This document shows, one piece after another, positions 35,588 through 46,517 of a stretch of 64,000 nt of DNA. How positions within the stretch are numbered: position 1 is the stretch's first letter; each line of letters opens with the position of its first letter. This DNA is from Delphinapterus leucas (lineage: Eukaryota > Chordata > Mammalia > Artiodactyla > Monodontidae): the NCBI RefSeq assembly GCF_002288925.2, contig NW_022098024.1, positions 1,410,728 through 1,474,727 on the forward strand. The letters are read 5' to 3'. Below the pieces are notes generated by a model, which saw only the letters and a list, made by a program, of their open reading frames with translations, searched no databases and had not been told where the DNA came from. The position numbers and the translations under genes were made by a program.

Positions 35588-35897
35588 TTCATTCATTCAT
35601 TTAATGAATACTTAATGCAAGGCCACTATTTGCTGGATGCTGCAGGTATAAAAAGAAATACAAAATAGAGTCTCTGATCTAAAAAAAGGTCACATCCTAT
35701 TAAGACGGGCAGACTCATACACTCTTAATTTTAACAAATTCTGTAATGTTGGTTTTTCCAAAGTCTTGTGGTACATAGAGGAGGAAGCCATAGGTTGGTT
35801 TATTTGAGGAGGATATCGATTTAGAGAATATACTCAAGTAATATGTATTTGATCTTGGCCTTGAAGGATGAGCAGAATTCTGCTGATAAAAAGATTT
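35588..35897 (-). mobile_element. L2 LINE, antisense
   Basis: Tail 'cattcattcatttaatgaatacttaatgcaaggccactatttgctggatgctgcaggtataaa', then 'agagtctctgatctaaaaaaaggtcac', and later 'gatcttggccttgaaggatgagcag' (parallel to the antisense 'gagacctgaatgaagtgagg' block) in the expected order. Confidence 0.7.
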
Positions 35898-36125
35898 CTT
35901 TCAGGATTAAACCTTCAGGTGGTTTTCAACCACTTAAATTTCCTGAATTTTATGGTACTTAGTAAAACAGAAAGAATATTTGAAATGTTCACTAAATACC
36001 AACTCTGTGCCAAGGACTGTGCTAGGTAAAGAGCATTCTATGGTTGCAGGACTGTCCCTGTACTTACAGTGAAATATGCAGTCCAGAAAAGGAGGCAGGC
36101 AGAGACAGGAAGACTTACTACGGAA

Positions 36126-36347
36126 CAGGGTCAACGAATACTTTCTGTAAAGGGTTCAATAGTAAGTATTTTAGTCTTTGTGGGCCAAATAGTCTCTTTG
36201 GAGACTACTTGACTCTGCCATTGTAGCATGAAAGAAGTTGCAGACAATAGTAAATGAGTGAACGTGACTGTTTTGCAATAAAACGTCATTGACAAAAACA
36301 GGCAGCACGCCAAATTTGGACCATAGACTGTAGTTTGCCAGTCATTG
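36126..36347 (-). mobile_element. Non-autonomous hAT-type DNA transposon, full length
   Basis: Degenerate terminal repeats are visible: 'cagggtcaacgaatac' at the left and '...agtttgccagtcattg' at the right. The body 'tttctgtaaagggttcaatagtaagtattttagtctttgtgggcca' and 'gttttgcaataaaacgtcattgacaaaaacaggcagcacgccaaatttgg' matches a widespread 220-bp mammalian hAT element whose consensus begins 'caggggtcggcaaact'. I do not give a family name with certainty. The 8-bp flanks (ctacggaa / gattaggg) do not match well. Confidence 0.75.
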
Positions 36348-37024
36348 GATTAGGGTGTGATAATTTCATGATGGAGACGAGAAGGGAGGAAAACTCAATT
36401 ACTAATTATGAATAGTTTAAAAAATGAATATGTAGTAGATAAGAAGAACCGATCAGTTTTGTAAACCTAAATAAAGAGGTAAACTGAGGCAAGCTCAAAT
36501 TACCAGAAATTGCGTTTATCCAGGACTAGCAGAGCAATTGTAATTGGGGAAACACATGCTGTAACAAGCCACAGGGGAGTCCCTGGGATGGGCTGCATTT
36601 ATGGGCAAGGAGTGCAAAGAGGTAGACATCCAGCCAGAATCCAAGCAAAAAGTTCCTTGGCTTGGGGATGGGGAGAGATTCTTGGCACATCTAATTGGTC
36701 AGGAGGTTAGTCTTGGGTCTTCTGTAAATCAGGTATTTAATGGAAATCAATCTCTTGGTTGAGTTCCATTCTTGAGGGCGCATGCGTGAGATTCTCCATT
36801 TCATGTCTTCTGGTTCCGTTTTATATTAAAATCCTTTCACAGCTTCACTAGTAAAGAAATTCAAATGCAAACAACCTTGTGGTATTAGTTTTCACCGTTC
36901 AGATGAGTCAAAGGTTTAAAAGTGTGACAATGTGTGAAATTGGCAAAAGCGTTTAAATTTGTGCAATTCTTCTTGAGAACTGTCTGATAAAAGGTAAATA
37001 AAGCTTTAAAAGATAGCATGCACA
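36348..37024. other. Unassigned spacer
   Basis: No gene or repeat recognised in about 0.7 kb. Confidence 0.4.
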
Positions 37025-37237
37025 AAACCCTTGCTAACTATTTGCTTTGCTCAATACACTACTCCCCCCCCCCATTGGGCCTCATAACCATTATGTGGGG
37101 AATATTATTACCTCTACTTTACAAAAGAAGAAATTGAGACTCCAAATTGCTAAGTAAGCTGCTCACTGAGCAAGCGTCAGAGACAGAATTTGAACCCAGA
37201 TCTGCCTCTAGACTTAGCCTTCAACACACTGTAACAT
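37025..37237 (-). mobile_element. MIR SINE with internal C10 run
   Basis: 'gcctcataaccattatgtggggaatattattacctctactttacaaaagaagaaattgagactccaaattgctaagtaagctgctcactgagcaagcgtcagagacagaatttgaacccagatctgcc' is the antisense MIR core and head. Ten consecutive C at 37064-37073 interrupt the tail part. Confidence 0.82.
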
Positions 37238-37239
37238 AC

Positions 37240-37745
37240 TAACCCTGTGCTAGCAAAACTTAATATGTGCATTATTTTTATTGCAGCGATTCTGTAACTG
37301 GGAATTTATCCAAAGAAAATAAGACAGGTGCATGTGATTTAAGCGCAAAGTATTACAGACTCTTTAAATGTCCATCAGTGAGGAATTGGGTAACTAAGGA
37401 ATAATCCAACTATTCAGTTAAATATAATATAGCTTTGGAAAGGGTAAGGTAGAGCTATGGCTATAGACATGGAAAGATGGATGCAGACAGGTTGAATAAA
37501 AAACAGGCTGTACATTAATTTGCATTGTATGATCCCATATCATTACATATGATCCCCATATGTATATAATTATTGTACAATATGTACAATATGTACAGTA
37601 TTGTATTAATGCTTGGATACAATGAAAAGGCTTGAGAGATATGCAACAGATTCATAATAATGGTTATCCAGTGGGCGTGGGAGTATATATTCAACTCTAC
37701 ATTTAAGCAAACAGGCCTGAATTTTTTTTTTTTTTTTCAGTTTAG
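37240..37745 (+). mobile_element. Old L1 3' end (L1M-type)
   Basis: The order of an old L1 end is clear: 'gtaactgggaatttatccaaagaaaataagacaggtgcatgtg', 'aaatgtccatcagtgaggaattgggtaac', 'acatggaaagatggatgcagacagg', 'acaggctgtacattaatttgcattgtatgatcccat', 'aataatggttatccagtgggcgtggga', closing with a T17 run and 'cag'. A short palindromic (atgtacaat) cluster sits at about 37571-37600. Confidence 0.75.
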
Positions 37746-38310
37746 AATTCTTCTGTTTTAGGGTGGGCAGAACTAGAAATAAGCTCTTTTCCATTATGCA
37801 TTATTTCCTTGAACCCTGAACTGGTGTCTGGAGTGTCTTGTCCTCTGTCAAATCACATTTCAATGGCTTTGGGGCTATCTTGGAAAGCAATCACTGTGTA
37901 CCCTTGCTTACAGCCATTTTATTCCCAGCTGAAAGCTACAGCAGAGCTGTTTGAACATTACACTCTATCTTGAGCAGCTGTGGTTTATGCTTTCATTCAC
38001 TTTTGCTCAACATCATCTCTGTCTTCCCTTGTGCTTTAGTGGGATATAGGTGAGGCAGTAGGTTTGAAATGTCCCTGGACATCCTCTGGTTTGGAATTAG
38101 TGATCATTGCTAGTGACATTGAGCAAGTGACATCCTTTTAGTTTTCTAATTCTTACAAACTCTAGAAAGTGTGCTTATTGAACTCAAAAAATGTTTCAAA
38201 CAATTTATCCCTTTGACAATGCTAAAAATGATGCATGGAAACTGACTTTAACTAGGATATGACAGAATAACCTGAAAAGGATACATTGCTTGTCAGGTCT
38301 GGCCTCTCAG
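37746..38310. other. Unassigned spacer
   Basis: Nothing recognised. Confidence 0.4.
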
Positions 38311-38489
38311 CTACTATTTCTCAACCTTGGTAGCACGTTTGGAACAACTGGAAAGCTTGTAGAGAATTCAGATGGTTCTATACCCAGAGAGTATGATTTC
38401 ATTAGTCTGGGTGGGATCCAGACTAATGGTGGGATGGCTTAAACATTTCCTGGGTAATCATAATTTGTAGTTGGGATTGACAACCACTG
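38311..38489 (+). mobile_element. MER20-like hAT-Charlie element
   Basis: 'tttctcaaccttggtagcacgtttggaacaactggaaagctt' at the left mirrors 'tttcctgggtaatcataatttgtagttgggattgacaaccactg' at the right, giving the long-palindrome plan of MER20 around a centre near 38400. About 179 bp, near full length. The orientation of a palindromic element is nominal. Confidence 0.68.
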
Positions 38490-39565
38490 TTCAAACTCTT
38501 TTATTTGGGGGTTACATTTTGGATGAGATATTTTAGAAAACGAATCTCCCAACCTCCTGATGGGTCTATGTCTCATCTTCAGTGGAAACATCATTGTTTT
38601 TGACCTATGTCACTCTCCTTTGGAGTCAATAAAACATTGAAAAAGCCTTGCATATGAATAGATATTAGCAGCCTTTCTTTCTTATCTTTTATTTATTTAC
38701 TTATTTATCAGACCCTGCATTATTCCTCAAAGAATTTAAGGTCACATAGACGCTTCTATTCATGCAAACAAAGTAAGTGGCCTTCCTGATCCTTTAATTG
38801 AAGTTCTTACTTTAGTTCTGGAAAATTTATTATTTAACAAGCACGCCTTCATGTTGCTCAAAGACTACACGCGTTCTATTACTTTTTGAGTTTTGCTTCA
38901 ATTTTAACACGTTTGTCAAATTTTAGGATCAGAGTCATTGAAATGTTATATTCTGCATTGGCTTCAGATATTATGGTAATATTTTCAACGAAAGAACAAC
39001 TTTCCTACTTTATCTCAGACTTTTCCCTCTGACTCCCCTTCCCTGCCACCAAAATAAAAAGGCTAAAGTAGGAATAAGAAAGGAATATGTCTTAAATTTT
39101 CTGTAACACAGATGTAAATTATCCTTATAAAGATCTGGTTTATTATTCTATCAGTAATTAGAACATATTTCTTGGCTTCTGAAATGAATGACACAAACAC
39201 TGCTTTTTTGCACTATAAATGAGGAAATGCTTGTTTTTGTTAAATTATATTTGTGTAAGTCATTATCATAGTAGCTTATCACTTTGACAAGCACATGATT
39301 TTTAAAATAAAACAACTCTAACTCTCCGAGTTGAATTTTAATGTCTTTCTTTTATATCAAAACATAGAGAACTTTGATTGATTTTCGCTCGTGAGCCTTT
39401 TTTTGTTGTCAGAGGTAATCTAAAGTTTATCAGGAATGCTCAGTCGGTCTCTCTGCAATCACTCTTTATAGGTATGCACAAAGCTCAACAGCTTAGTCCC
39501 ATTCTCACAAATGGAACTTGTCGTCAGCAAGTTCACAAGAGCATCACATCCTTAATAACTGTAGA
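38490..39565. other. Unassigned AT-rich sequence
   Basis: About 1.1 kb with no gene or confident repeat. A short TTTA-rich patch at about 38685-38708. Confidence 0.4.
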
Positions 39566-39919
39566 CTATTGGTTCCTAAAGAATAGCTCCCAACTCTACT
39601 CAGTACTCTGTAATAACCCATATGGGAGTAGAATCTAAAAAAGAGTAGACATATATATGTATAACTGATTCACTTTGCTGTACAGCAGGAACTAACACAT
39701 TGTTGTAAATCAACTATACTCCAATAAAAATAAATTAAAAAAAAAAAGAATAGCTCCCAGATTAGCAGCATCAGGATCACCTGGAAACTTGTTAGAAATG
39801 CAAATTCTTAGGCCTCACCCCAGACCCACTAAACCAAAAACACAGAATGGGTCCCAGAAACTTAGGTTTGAACGAGCCCTACACATGATTCTACTACACA
39901 TGAAGTTTGAGCACTGCTG
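39566..39919 (-). mobile_element. MER5A hAT element split by an L1 insertion
   Basis: The left arm 'ctattggttcctaaag' (39566-39580) and the main body from 39746 ('gattagcagcatcaggatcacctggaaacttgttagaaatgcaaattcttaggcctcaccccagacccact...') to 'agtttgagcactgctg' (39919) reconstruct one MER5A in antisense once the L1 at 39593-39744 and one duplication are removed. The body is very close to the MER5A order. Confidence 0.85.
39593..39744 (+). mobile_element. 5'-truncated L1 with perfect 15-bp target duplication
   Basis: aaagaatagctccca occurs at 39578-39592 and again at 39745-39759. The 152 bp between are the L1 3' terminus: 'actctactcagtactctgtaataaccca', 'gaatctaaaaaagagtagac', 'gattcactttgctgtacagcag', 'ctatactccaataaaaataaatt' and poly-A. 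Confidence 0.95.
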
Positions 39920-40384
39920 TTCTCTGGACTGTGAGCTCCCTGAAGGCAGGTGTCATGAGTGCCCCATCACGCCTGGGTTCCTGATGTCTAGTAGAGAGAG
40001 GGAATTGGTGAGTAAATGGAAGAATCTGCTATGCAATAGCAGGAGCTGGAAACCTATTAACTGATAGCAGACGAACGTCTGCAGATACCTGTAAGATATA
40101 TGATGGCAAGAAATAAAGATGAGCTAGTTTCCGACTTTCATGAATGTCAGTTCTACAGCTATACCAAAGAATAATGTAGGGTCTACAATGTGTTATCACA
40201 TCCTTTTATTTGCTTGTAAATCTTGCCTTGAATTTATCATTTTAAGGAATGATTTGTATTAATGTTAATACACAGACTAATCCTTAGGAACGAGCATTTG
40301 GCCTGACGTTAGACCTAAATCACAGCAAGTGAATTAACTCACGTTACAGTAGCATATCTGATCGTGTAGAGATGGATTAACCTA
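39920..40384. other. Unassigned spacer
   Basis: Nothing recognised. Confidence 0.4.
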
Positions 40385-40816
40385 GAGTCTGTCATACAGA
40401 GTGATGTAAGTCAGAAAGAGAAAAACAAATATCGTATATTAATGCATGTATGTGGAATCTAGAAAAATGGTACAGATGAACCTAATTCCAGGGCAGGAAT
40501 AGAGACATAGACATAGAGAATGGACGTGTGGATACAGCAGGGGGAAGGGGAGGGTGGGATGAATTGGGAGGTTAGGTTTGACATAAATACACTACCATGT
40601 GTAAAATAGATACCTAGTGGGAACCTGCGGTATAGCACAGGGAGCTCAGCTCTGCTCTGCGATAACCTAGATGGGTGGGATGGGCAGGGGGGAGGGAGGT
40701 CTAAGAGGGAGGGGATATATGCATACATATAGCTGATTCACTTCATTGTACAGCAGAAACTAACACAACATTGTAAAGCAATTATACTCCAATAAAAATA
40801 CAATAAAATAAAATTA
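40385..40816 (+). mobile_element. L1 3' UTR, 5'-truncated
   Basis: 'gtctgtcatacagagtgatgtaagtcagaaagagaaaaacaaatatcgtatattaatgcatgtatgtgg', 'acactaccatgtgtaaaatagatacctagtgggaacctgcggtatagcacaggg', 'gattcacttcattgtacagcagaaactaacacaacattgtaaagcaattatactccaataaaaa'. The order is complete and divergence low, so it is a fairly recent copy. The 89-codon minus-strand frame over it is not a gene. Confidence 0.93.
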
Positions 40817-41299
40817 ATGTCATTTAGTGAATTGATATGAACAATTGAAGCCTTAGGTTAATACTTTCAAACTTTTTTTTAAAGAGTTGGATCCTTTTCT
40901 TTAAGTGCAGTTTTACCCAGAAGCTCTGTATGTCAGAGTTAAAACAGAATGGCTTTGCTTAGAGCAGGATGAGGATATTGCTACCAGCCTCCCCTCTTGG
41001 CTGTAGTGGAGCCTGTGTGGTTGGCAGTTGGGAGTCTGGGGTCATTGCAGATGAAAGAAGTGTAGTTCAAAATATCTTGTACTAGGAAAACACTTTCTGA
41101 CCTGTGCAGTTTCAAATGACATTTATGTAATGCTTTATACTCTGCAGAGCATTTTTGCTTTGAAATCAGTTTTAACTGTTGTTGATAACTGATGATTCAT
41201 GTCAATTTTGACACTACTACGCCTACTTCTAGAAATCTGGATATCATAGACGTTCCTAAAACTTTCCCTCCTCTGACCCTCACGGTCCAAATGGTAATG
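40817..41299. other. Unassigned spacer
   Basis: Nothing recognised. Confidence 0.4.
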
Positions 41300-41366
41300 A
41301 TAGATAGATAGATAGATACACATACATACATATATATGTGTATGTGTGTGTGTGTGTGTATACATT
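41300..41366. repeat. Compound microsatellite (TAGA)n-(CATA)n-(TG)n
   Basis: Five TAGA units, then CATA units, an ATATAT stretch and an interrupted TG run ending 'tgtgtgtgtgtgtgta'. This layout is often length-variable. Confidence 0.95.
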
Positions 41367-42016
41367 TATACTTTTTCCTGGATTTTTAAATTCTCCAACA
41401 GCTAATGAAAACCTGTATCACCTGGCCATTTTCTTTCCTATCTAATTCCTTAACAACTTCATCTGTGGCAAACAAAAAGCAAATCCTGACTTAGGTAAGG
41501 AGAGACTTCATTTGAGAGGTTACTGAGAGGGGAAAATGGCTGTGGGACCAGGGAGAGGAGGGCCATTGCAATAGGGAGAATGCTCAGACGTGAGATCTGC
41601 AAACATCGTAAAGTTAGGCAGAAAGAGGCTTTTCTTTTACAGGAAGGAGGAACAAGGCTATAATGAAGTAGGTGTGGGGAAATGTGATGAATGAGATGAA
41701 CAGGGAGTGGCCTGATCAGACTGTAAATCAGGGAATGTTTTGCCCAGAAGTGGCCCTACTCTTGGGTGCAGTTGTTAAATAAATGGTATGTGTTATCTCA
41801 GGCTTGAAAGTGGGCCAAATTCAGGGACCTCAGGGAAGAAGATAATCAAAGTTTGGTTAACAAACATTAACCAAACCTGATTAATCAGTGAAGACAAAAC
41901 AGTACAGCTAATCATTTATGAGGCAAAAACTGGGAATTTGAAAAGCCTGTGTCTGGCCTTATTATAGGTAAACAGGGGGACATCCTTGAATCTTATCTAA
42001 GTCGTGTGGGGAAGGG
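41367..42016. other. Unassigned spacer
   Basis: Nothing recognised with confidence. The segment 41460-42560 has purine-rich, LTR-like texture, but no ends were found. Confidence 0.4.
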
Positions 42017-42052
42017 TGGCTCCTTTTAAGAAGATGGCTCCTTTTAGGAAGG
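42017..42052 (+). repeat. 18-bp imperfect tandem duplication
   Basis: tggctccttttaagaaga (42017-42034) is followed by tggctccttttaggaagg (42035-42052), with two differences. Confidence 0.9.
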
Positions 42053-42192
42053 TGATTTCCAGAATACAAAAAGGGTGGGAGGTGGGATTTCTTAACAATC
42101 AGTGTTTTCCAGGATCAATGTTTAAATCCAGATCTGGGGCTGGTTTCACTCTGCTGTAATGTCACAGAAGACAGGGAGATACGGGAGATGGA
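42053..42192. other. Unassigned spacer
   Basis: Purine-rich single-copy-looking sequence, nothing recognised. Confidence 0.35.
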
Positions 42193-42208
42193 CCATCTTA
42201 TAAGATGG
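42193..42208. repeat. Perfect 16-bp palindrome
   Basis: ccatcttataagatgg equals its own reverse complement. Related 'gatggaccatc' and 'ggccaaaagaccatc' arms surround it. Confidence 0.93.
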
Positions 42209-44929
42209 CCAAAAGACCATCTTCTAAACCTAGAGCATGGAATTGCCCAGGTCAGAAAGCACTTTCCTAGAGCAAGGTAATTCAAGCTATGCTTCCCTCG
42301 GTCCCAGTGCCCCACCCAAGCCTATGACACAGTCTCCAATACAGCCCAAGGGGAGGCTGCTAGCTGTATCCCACCCATTCCGAGCAGAGCAGCTTTGCTT
42401 TAACTGTCTGACATACAGAGATTCTAAAGAGATCCAACTGCTTAAAACTTTTTTGAAAAGTATTAACTTAAGACTTCACTCTGACCCACAACATTTCCTG
42501 GATTAACTTGAGGATTCTGCTGGCTAGATTCCTAGATTCTAGAAGTCTAATCGACTTGTTGGTGCTTGGATAACCTATTGATCAAAAACCCAGTATTCTA
42601 GGTCTACTTTCCTTTTCTCCTAAACTCACACTTTTCTTCACTTGCCTATTTTTCTTCAATCTCCTCAATATTATTGCCATGTGTGGATCTCCATCTTTCC
42701 ATCTTGGTCATAGCCAATTATATTGTATAGACCTCTCCCACCTGGATCTGCAAGTTCTAGAATATTTGTCCCAGGGAACAAATGCCACACTTTTATTATG
42801 GATATGAGCAAGTGTATCATATAAGGAAAAGTACAGCCTAATTGATAAAATTTACATTGCTTGTAAGTACCTTGCCATAAATTAGTTCTACCTTTTTGAC
42901 CATTTTCTAACTGGTTGTTATTCTTCACTTAAAAGGTAGAGTTGATTCCAGATACAAAATCTTGTTTATGTAATTATTTTCTGCTTATTTTTAGAAATAG
43001 ATTTTGAGTGCTCAATCAGATAAGAAAGTACCACTTTTGTATATGGTTTTTAACCATGTCTACTTTTTAGGAAGATAAATGTAGCTGTTCCAAACTCCTT
43101 CTTTAAAGCAAGATAAACAAACCAGTCCCAAATAGCTTCTGAACATAATCACAAGTAGAAGGATCTGTTTACATCCAACATGGCTTTTAGAGGGAAGCAA
43201 AGTGTTCTCAAGATTTAGAAGCTGTCTTTAAAAATGTTCTTTGTTTTGTTTTAAAAGGAAGTTTAATTACAAAGAAAAGCTTGGGTCCTCCCTTGGGGTA
43301 TAGTATTTTTATAATGATAATAGTCTTTTCATGTAGTAATTCTTTCATAGATAAAGTATACTTGTGTTTGAACTTGTTGAAATGCTTATATCCCCAGTGG
43401 TTTTTTAGAATATCTATTTAAGGAGGAAGATTGATGCAATCATGAGAGCTGACATCTGGTACAATTGGATATTTACAGTTTAGCCTTCACAGAGGTCTTT
43501 TTCAAATGACTTGTAGAGATTGCCTTATACATATTTTGTTTACAGGAATAGCATGAGTCTCAGATATCATTTTCATGTCCTGTTTAACCTCTCTTTCAAT
43601 ATTCAGTATCAGATGCAGAACTATCCATTCCTTTATGGTATAAGTCCACCCAGCTATCAATGTATTCTTCCCCAAGGAGTGGGGGTCAATGAACCACTCC
43701 TTCACTGAAGGGATGAAGATGGGGGGGGGGTCTTCCTCACCCATCACCTGCTGCCACTTTAGACAGGAGGCATGGAGACTACACTTATACTCACCTGCAG
43801 TGATTATATTGCCAAACACTCACAAATCTGTCCCACCACTAATCAGTGTCAAAGCCAATTTCAGCTCCTGGATCCAACCACCTCCAGACATTGAAACTTG
43901 CCTCGCCAACTGAAGGCATGCTTCTTTCAAAGGAACTGCTATCAGGTTCTACAGAGGTCAGCATAGGCTGGTGCCCAGCACGTGGATCTGATTACTCCAA
44001 ATACAAACTTGTAGTAATTCCCTTGGGTTCTTGGGAATTATATAATTTCTCTCTAACATTGGAAACCATTTGTGGAGTTCAGCTCACAAAAAATAAGTAA
44101 ATGAATGCATAAAATGGTAAAGCCCTTTTTAGAGCTCCAGTATAATAGCTTTGTATGATAAGCTCTTTCACTTAAAACCGTCTTCCAGGTGGCATGCCCA
44201 GGGCAACTGAGAGAAAACGAGAACACTCGTTACCTGCAATAGCCTTTCTTACCTCCTACCTGAGTCCTAAAACCAGTTAGTTCCTCCCACTTATGAAAAC
44301 AATTTTGCCATAATTTCTGCTACAAATTGATTGACAGAATTTTTCAGAATAAATTCCTCCTTGATATATTATAAAAATTTCCAGAATATGATATTTCACT
44401 CTTTTGGAGAAATGTTTGAAGGCTGGCAAAATGACAAACAAAACCATTGGTAGTTACCTAGTTTTTTTTATTTATCTTGTTTCTGCCACATGTTCTCATG
44501 AGTCAGTTTTCATCTGAACAGCTCTGATTGTATATTTTGGTTGTGGTTAATTTAAATCTAAAATGCTCACCCACCAGCACCCTCCCTTTTGTGTCATTAA
44601 TGATGGGGGATATACTCCTTTCAGCTATTCCAGGACTCAAGTGAACTCAGCTTATCCGCAGAATTTTCTGTGATGGTGAACAGAAAATGTTTTATAAGCA
44701 TATGAATGATCAGGAATAAAATAGTTTTTGTGCCATGCTTGTTGTTACAAAAAATTGGCCATGTTATTTAAAATATTGCCATTTCCCCAAAATCCATGGT
44801 ATTAGTATGATATTAGTATTGTCATTCTCCTCATCCATCCTGGGTATATAAATTGTTAAAGAAGGGATTCAGTTTGTGATGGTCCCTCTAAAGAATACTT
44901 TATGACTGCTAATTAAAACCAGGTATTTT
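42209..44929. other. Unassigned sequence
   Basis: About 2.7 kb with no gene or confident transposon. Frames of 85-105 codons (42237-42506, 42671-42928, 43502-43819, 43846-44100) show no domain and have no splice or promoter context. A G10 run is at 43721-43730. Confidence 0.4.
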
Positions 44930-45144
44930 GGGCTTCCCTGGTGGCGCAGTGGTTGAGAGTCCGCCTGCCGATGCAGGGGACACGGGTTCGTGCCCCGGTC
45001 CGGGAAGATCCCACATGCCGCTGAGTGGCTGGGCCCGTGAGCCATGGCCGCTGAGCCTGCGTGTCCAGAGCCTGTGCTCCGCAACGGGAGAGACCACAAC
45101 AGTGAGAGGTCCGCGTACCGCAAAAAAAAAAACAAAAAAAAAAC
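44930..45144 (+). mobile_element. CHR-2-like tRNA-derived SINE
   Basis: The head 'gggcttccctggtggcgcagtgg' carries a Pol III A box (tggcgcagtggt, 44942-44953) and B box (gggttcgtgcc, 44984-44994). The body runs 'gggaagatcccacatgccgc...gggcccgtgagccatggccgctgagcc...gagcctgtgctccgcaacggg' to 'ccgcgtaccgc' and an A-rich tail (A11-C-A10). Flanks ccaggtatttt (44919-44929) and ccagatatttt (45145-45155) are an 11-bp duplication with one change. Full length. Four overlapping frames of 62-95 codons are SINE artefacts. Confidence 0.95.
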
Positions 45145-45155
45145 CCAGATATTTT

Positions 45156-45559
45156 ATTTAGATTGTGACACAAAATGAATACAGCCATTGTCACCCTCAC
45201 ACTTAGACATCAGCTTGTGGTAGTGATTGTAGGGGGCAGGGCGGGTGTTGAAGCAGCAACAGTTCCTCCTAGGCAATGAGTAAATGCAGATTTGCAATTA
45301 GATCCAGGAACTGAGATGAGTAGATAGCTGGGCTGTGGGGAAGAGGGAAGTATGGAAAAACAGGAACTGGAAAGGCATCATGGATCTAAAAAGAAATTGG
45401 CTGATGTGGGAGGAATTGAATCTGAAACCAGAAGCTAGGATAGAAAAGGACTCCAAGCCTGAGTAATGTCAATAGTTCTTCAAATTAGCCACATTTTCAT
45501 TCAGCCTTCAAATTTGAGTAACTGTTGTCAGGAAAATATCAATAAAGCACAGGGCTGCA
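45156..45559. other. Unassigned spacer
   Basis: Nothing recognised. Confidence 0.4.
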
Positions 45560-46030
45560 AATGCCCTACCTAACATCTTTCAGACGTGCCTCCGCACCCT
45601 ATAGAGTGCAGTCCAGATCCTTGACACATCACGTAACATGCCCTTTAGAACTTGTGTACTCCCTGCCCTTCTGGCTACTTTTCTGGTATTCCCCATCTCT
45701 TTTATTCATCATAGAATAAGTTGCAGTCCTGAAAATTACAGTGAATTTCACCTCTGATCCATTGCACATATTGTTTTCTTTGCCTGGACCACTCTAGAAC
45801 ACCCAACACCCACCGCTAGAAGTGTATTTTTAGTTCTTGGCATACAGACTAAGAAACCAGAAATCTTATTTCTTTATCTGTTTATTCTAGTTAGTTTCCC
45901 CCATTAGAATGGAACTTCACAAAAGTAGAAAATGAGTCTGTGTTGCTCTTCACTGTATAGCCACTTCCTAGGATACTACCTGGCACATAAGGAGGCACTT
46001 TATAAGTATTTGTTGAATAAATGAATGAAT
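45560..46030 (+). mobile_element. L2 LINE 3' end, long
   Basis: 'atagagtgcagtccagatccttgacacatcacgtaacatgccctttagaacttgtg', 'tctggctacttttctgg', 'gcctggaccactctagaacaccc', 'ttagaatggaacttcacaaaagtagaaaatgagtctgtgttgctcttcactgtatagcc', 'ctacctggcacataaggaggcactttataagtatttgttgaataaatgaatgaatg' follow the L2 end to its very terminus. Confidence 0.85.
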
Positions 46031-46112
46031 GGGTGAATTGATAGATTGATGGATGGATAGATGGGTGGATGAATGGATAGACAGGTGGTTGGGTGGCTTG
46101 ATGGGTGGAAGA
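46031..46112 (+). repeat. Degenerate (GATG/GATA/GGTG)n microsatellite at the L2 tail
   Basis: It begins within the L2 terminal (TGAA)n units and runs on as GATAGATTGATGGATGGATA-type tetramers, ending 'gatgggtggaag'. Confidence 0.9.
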
Positions 46113-46517
46113 TATATACTCAATAAATTGTTATTTTTTTTATGTCACATAAACACTTAAAATTGCAGCTGTCGCAAAGGGCATGTTTTCATGGTACCAG
46201 ATCTAATTCTTTTGGATATCTGGTTGATACTTTAGCCAGAATGTATCTTGACTTTTTATATTAAAACAGTTTCTGTCTCTGGAGCTTTGAGAGGGACTGA
46301 ATGTCTCTGAGTAATTGATATCTCTGATATCTGAGTATCATTATATTTCTCAATGAGTCATTGATTTATTGATTTTTATAATGAGATCATGTTATCCCTA
46401 ACTCACCAACTTTCAAATAATGAGACATGTATTACTGAAAGGAGTAGACTTAAGTGTCATGGTGTTTGTTGATTTTTTCTGTCATTGTTTGGGTGGAGGA
46501 TTTTTCTTTTTACCCAC
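46113..46517. other. Unassigned spacer
   Basis: Nothing recognised. Confidence 0.4.

Noticed and set aside
40459..40728. 89-codon minus-strand frame as a gene
   Set aside because: It lies antisense within an L1 3' UTR.
44942..44994. tRNA gene suggested by A and B boxes
   Set aside because: The boxes belong to the tRNA-derived head of a CHR-2 SINE. No cloverleaf with anticodon arm and CCA-side stem is formed.
46031..46112. CRISPR-like or other regular array
   Set aside because: Units are contiguous degenerate tetramers without spacers, and the DNA is mammalian.
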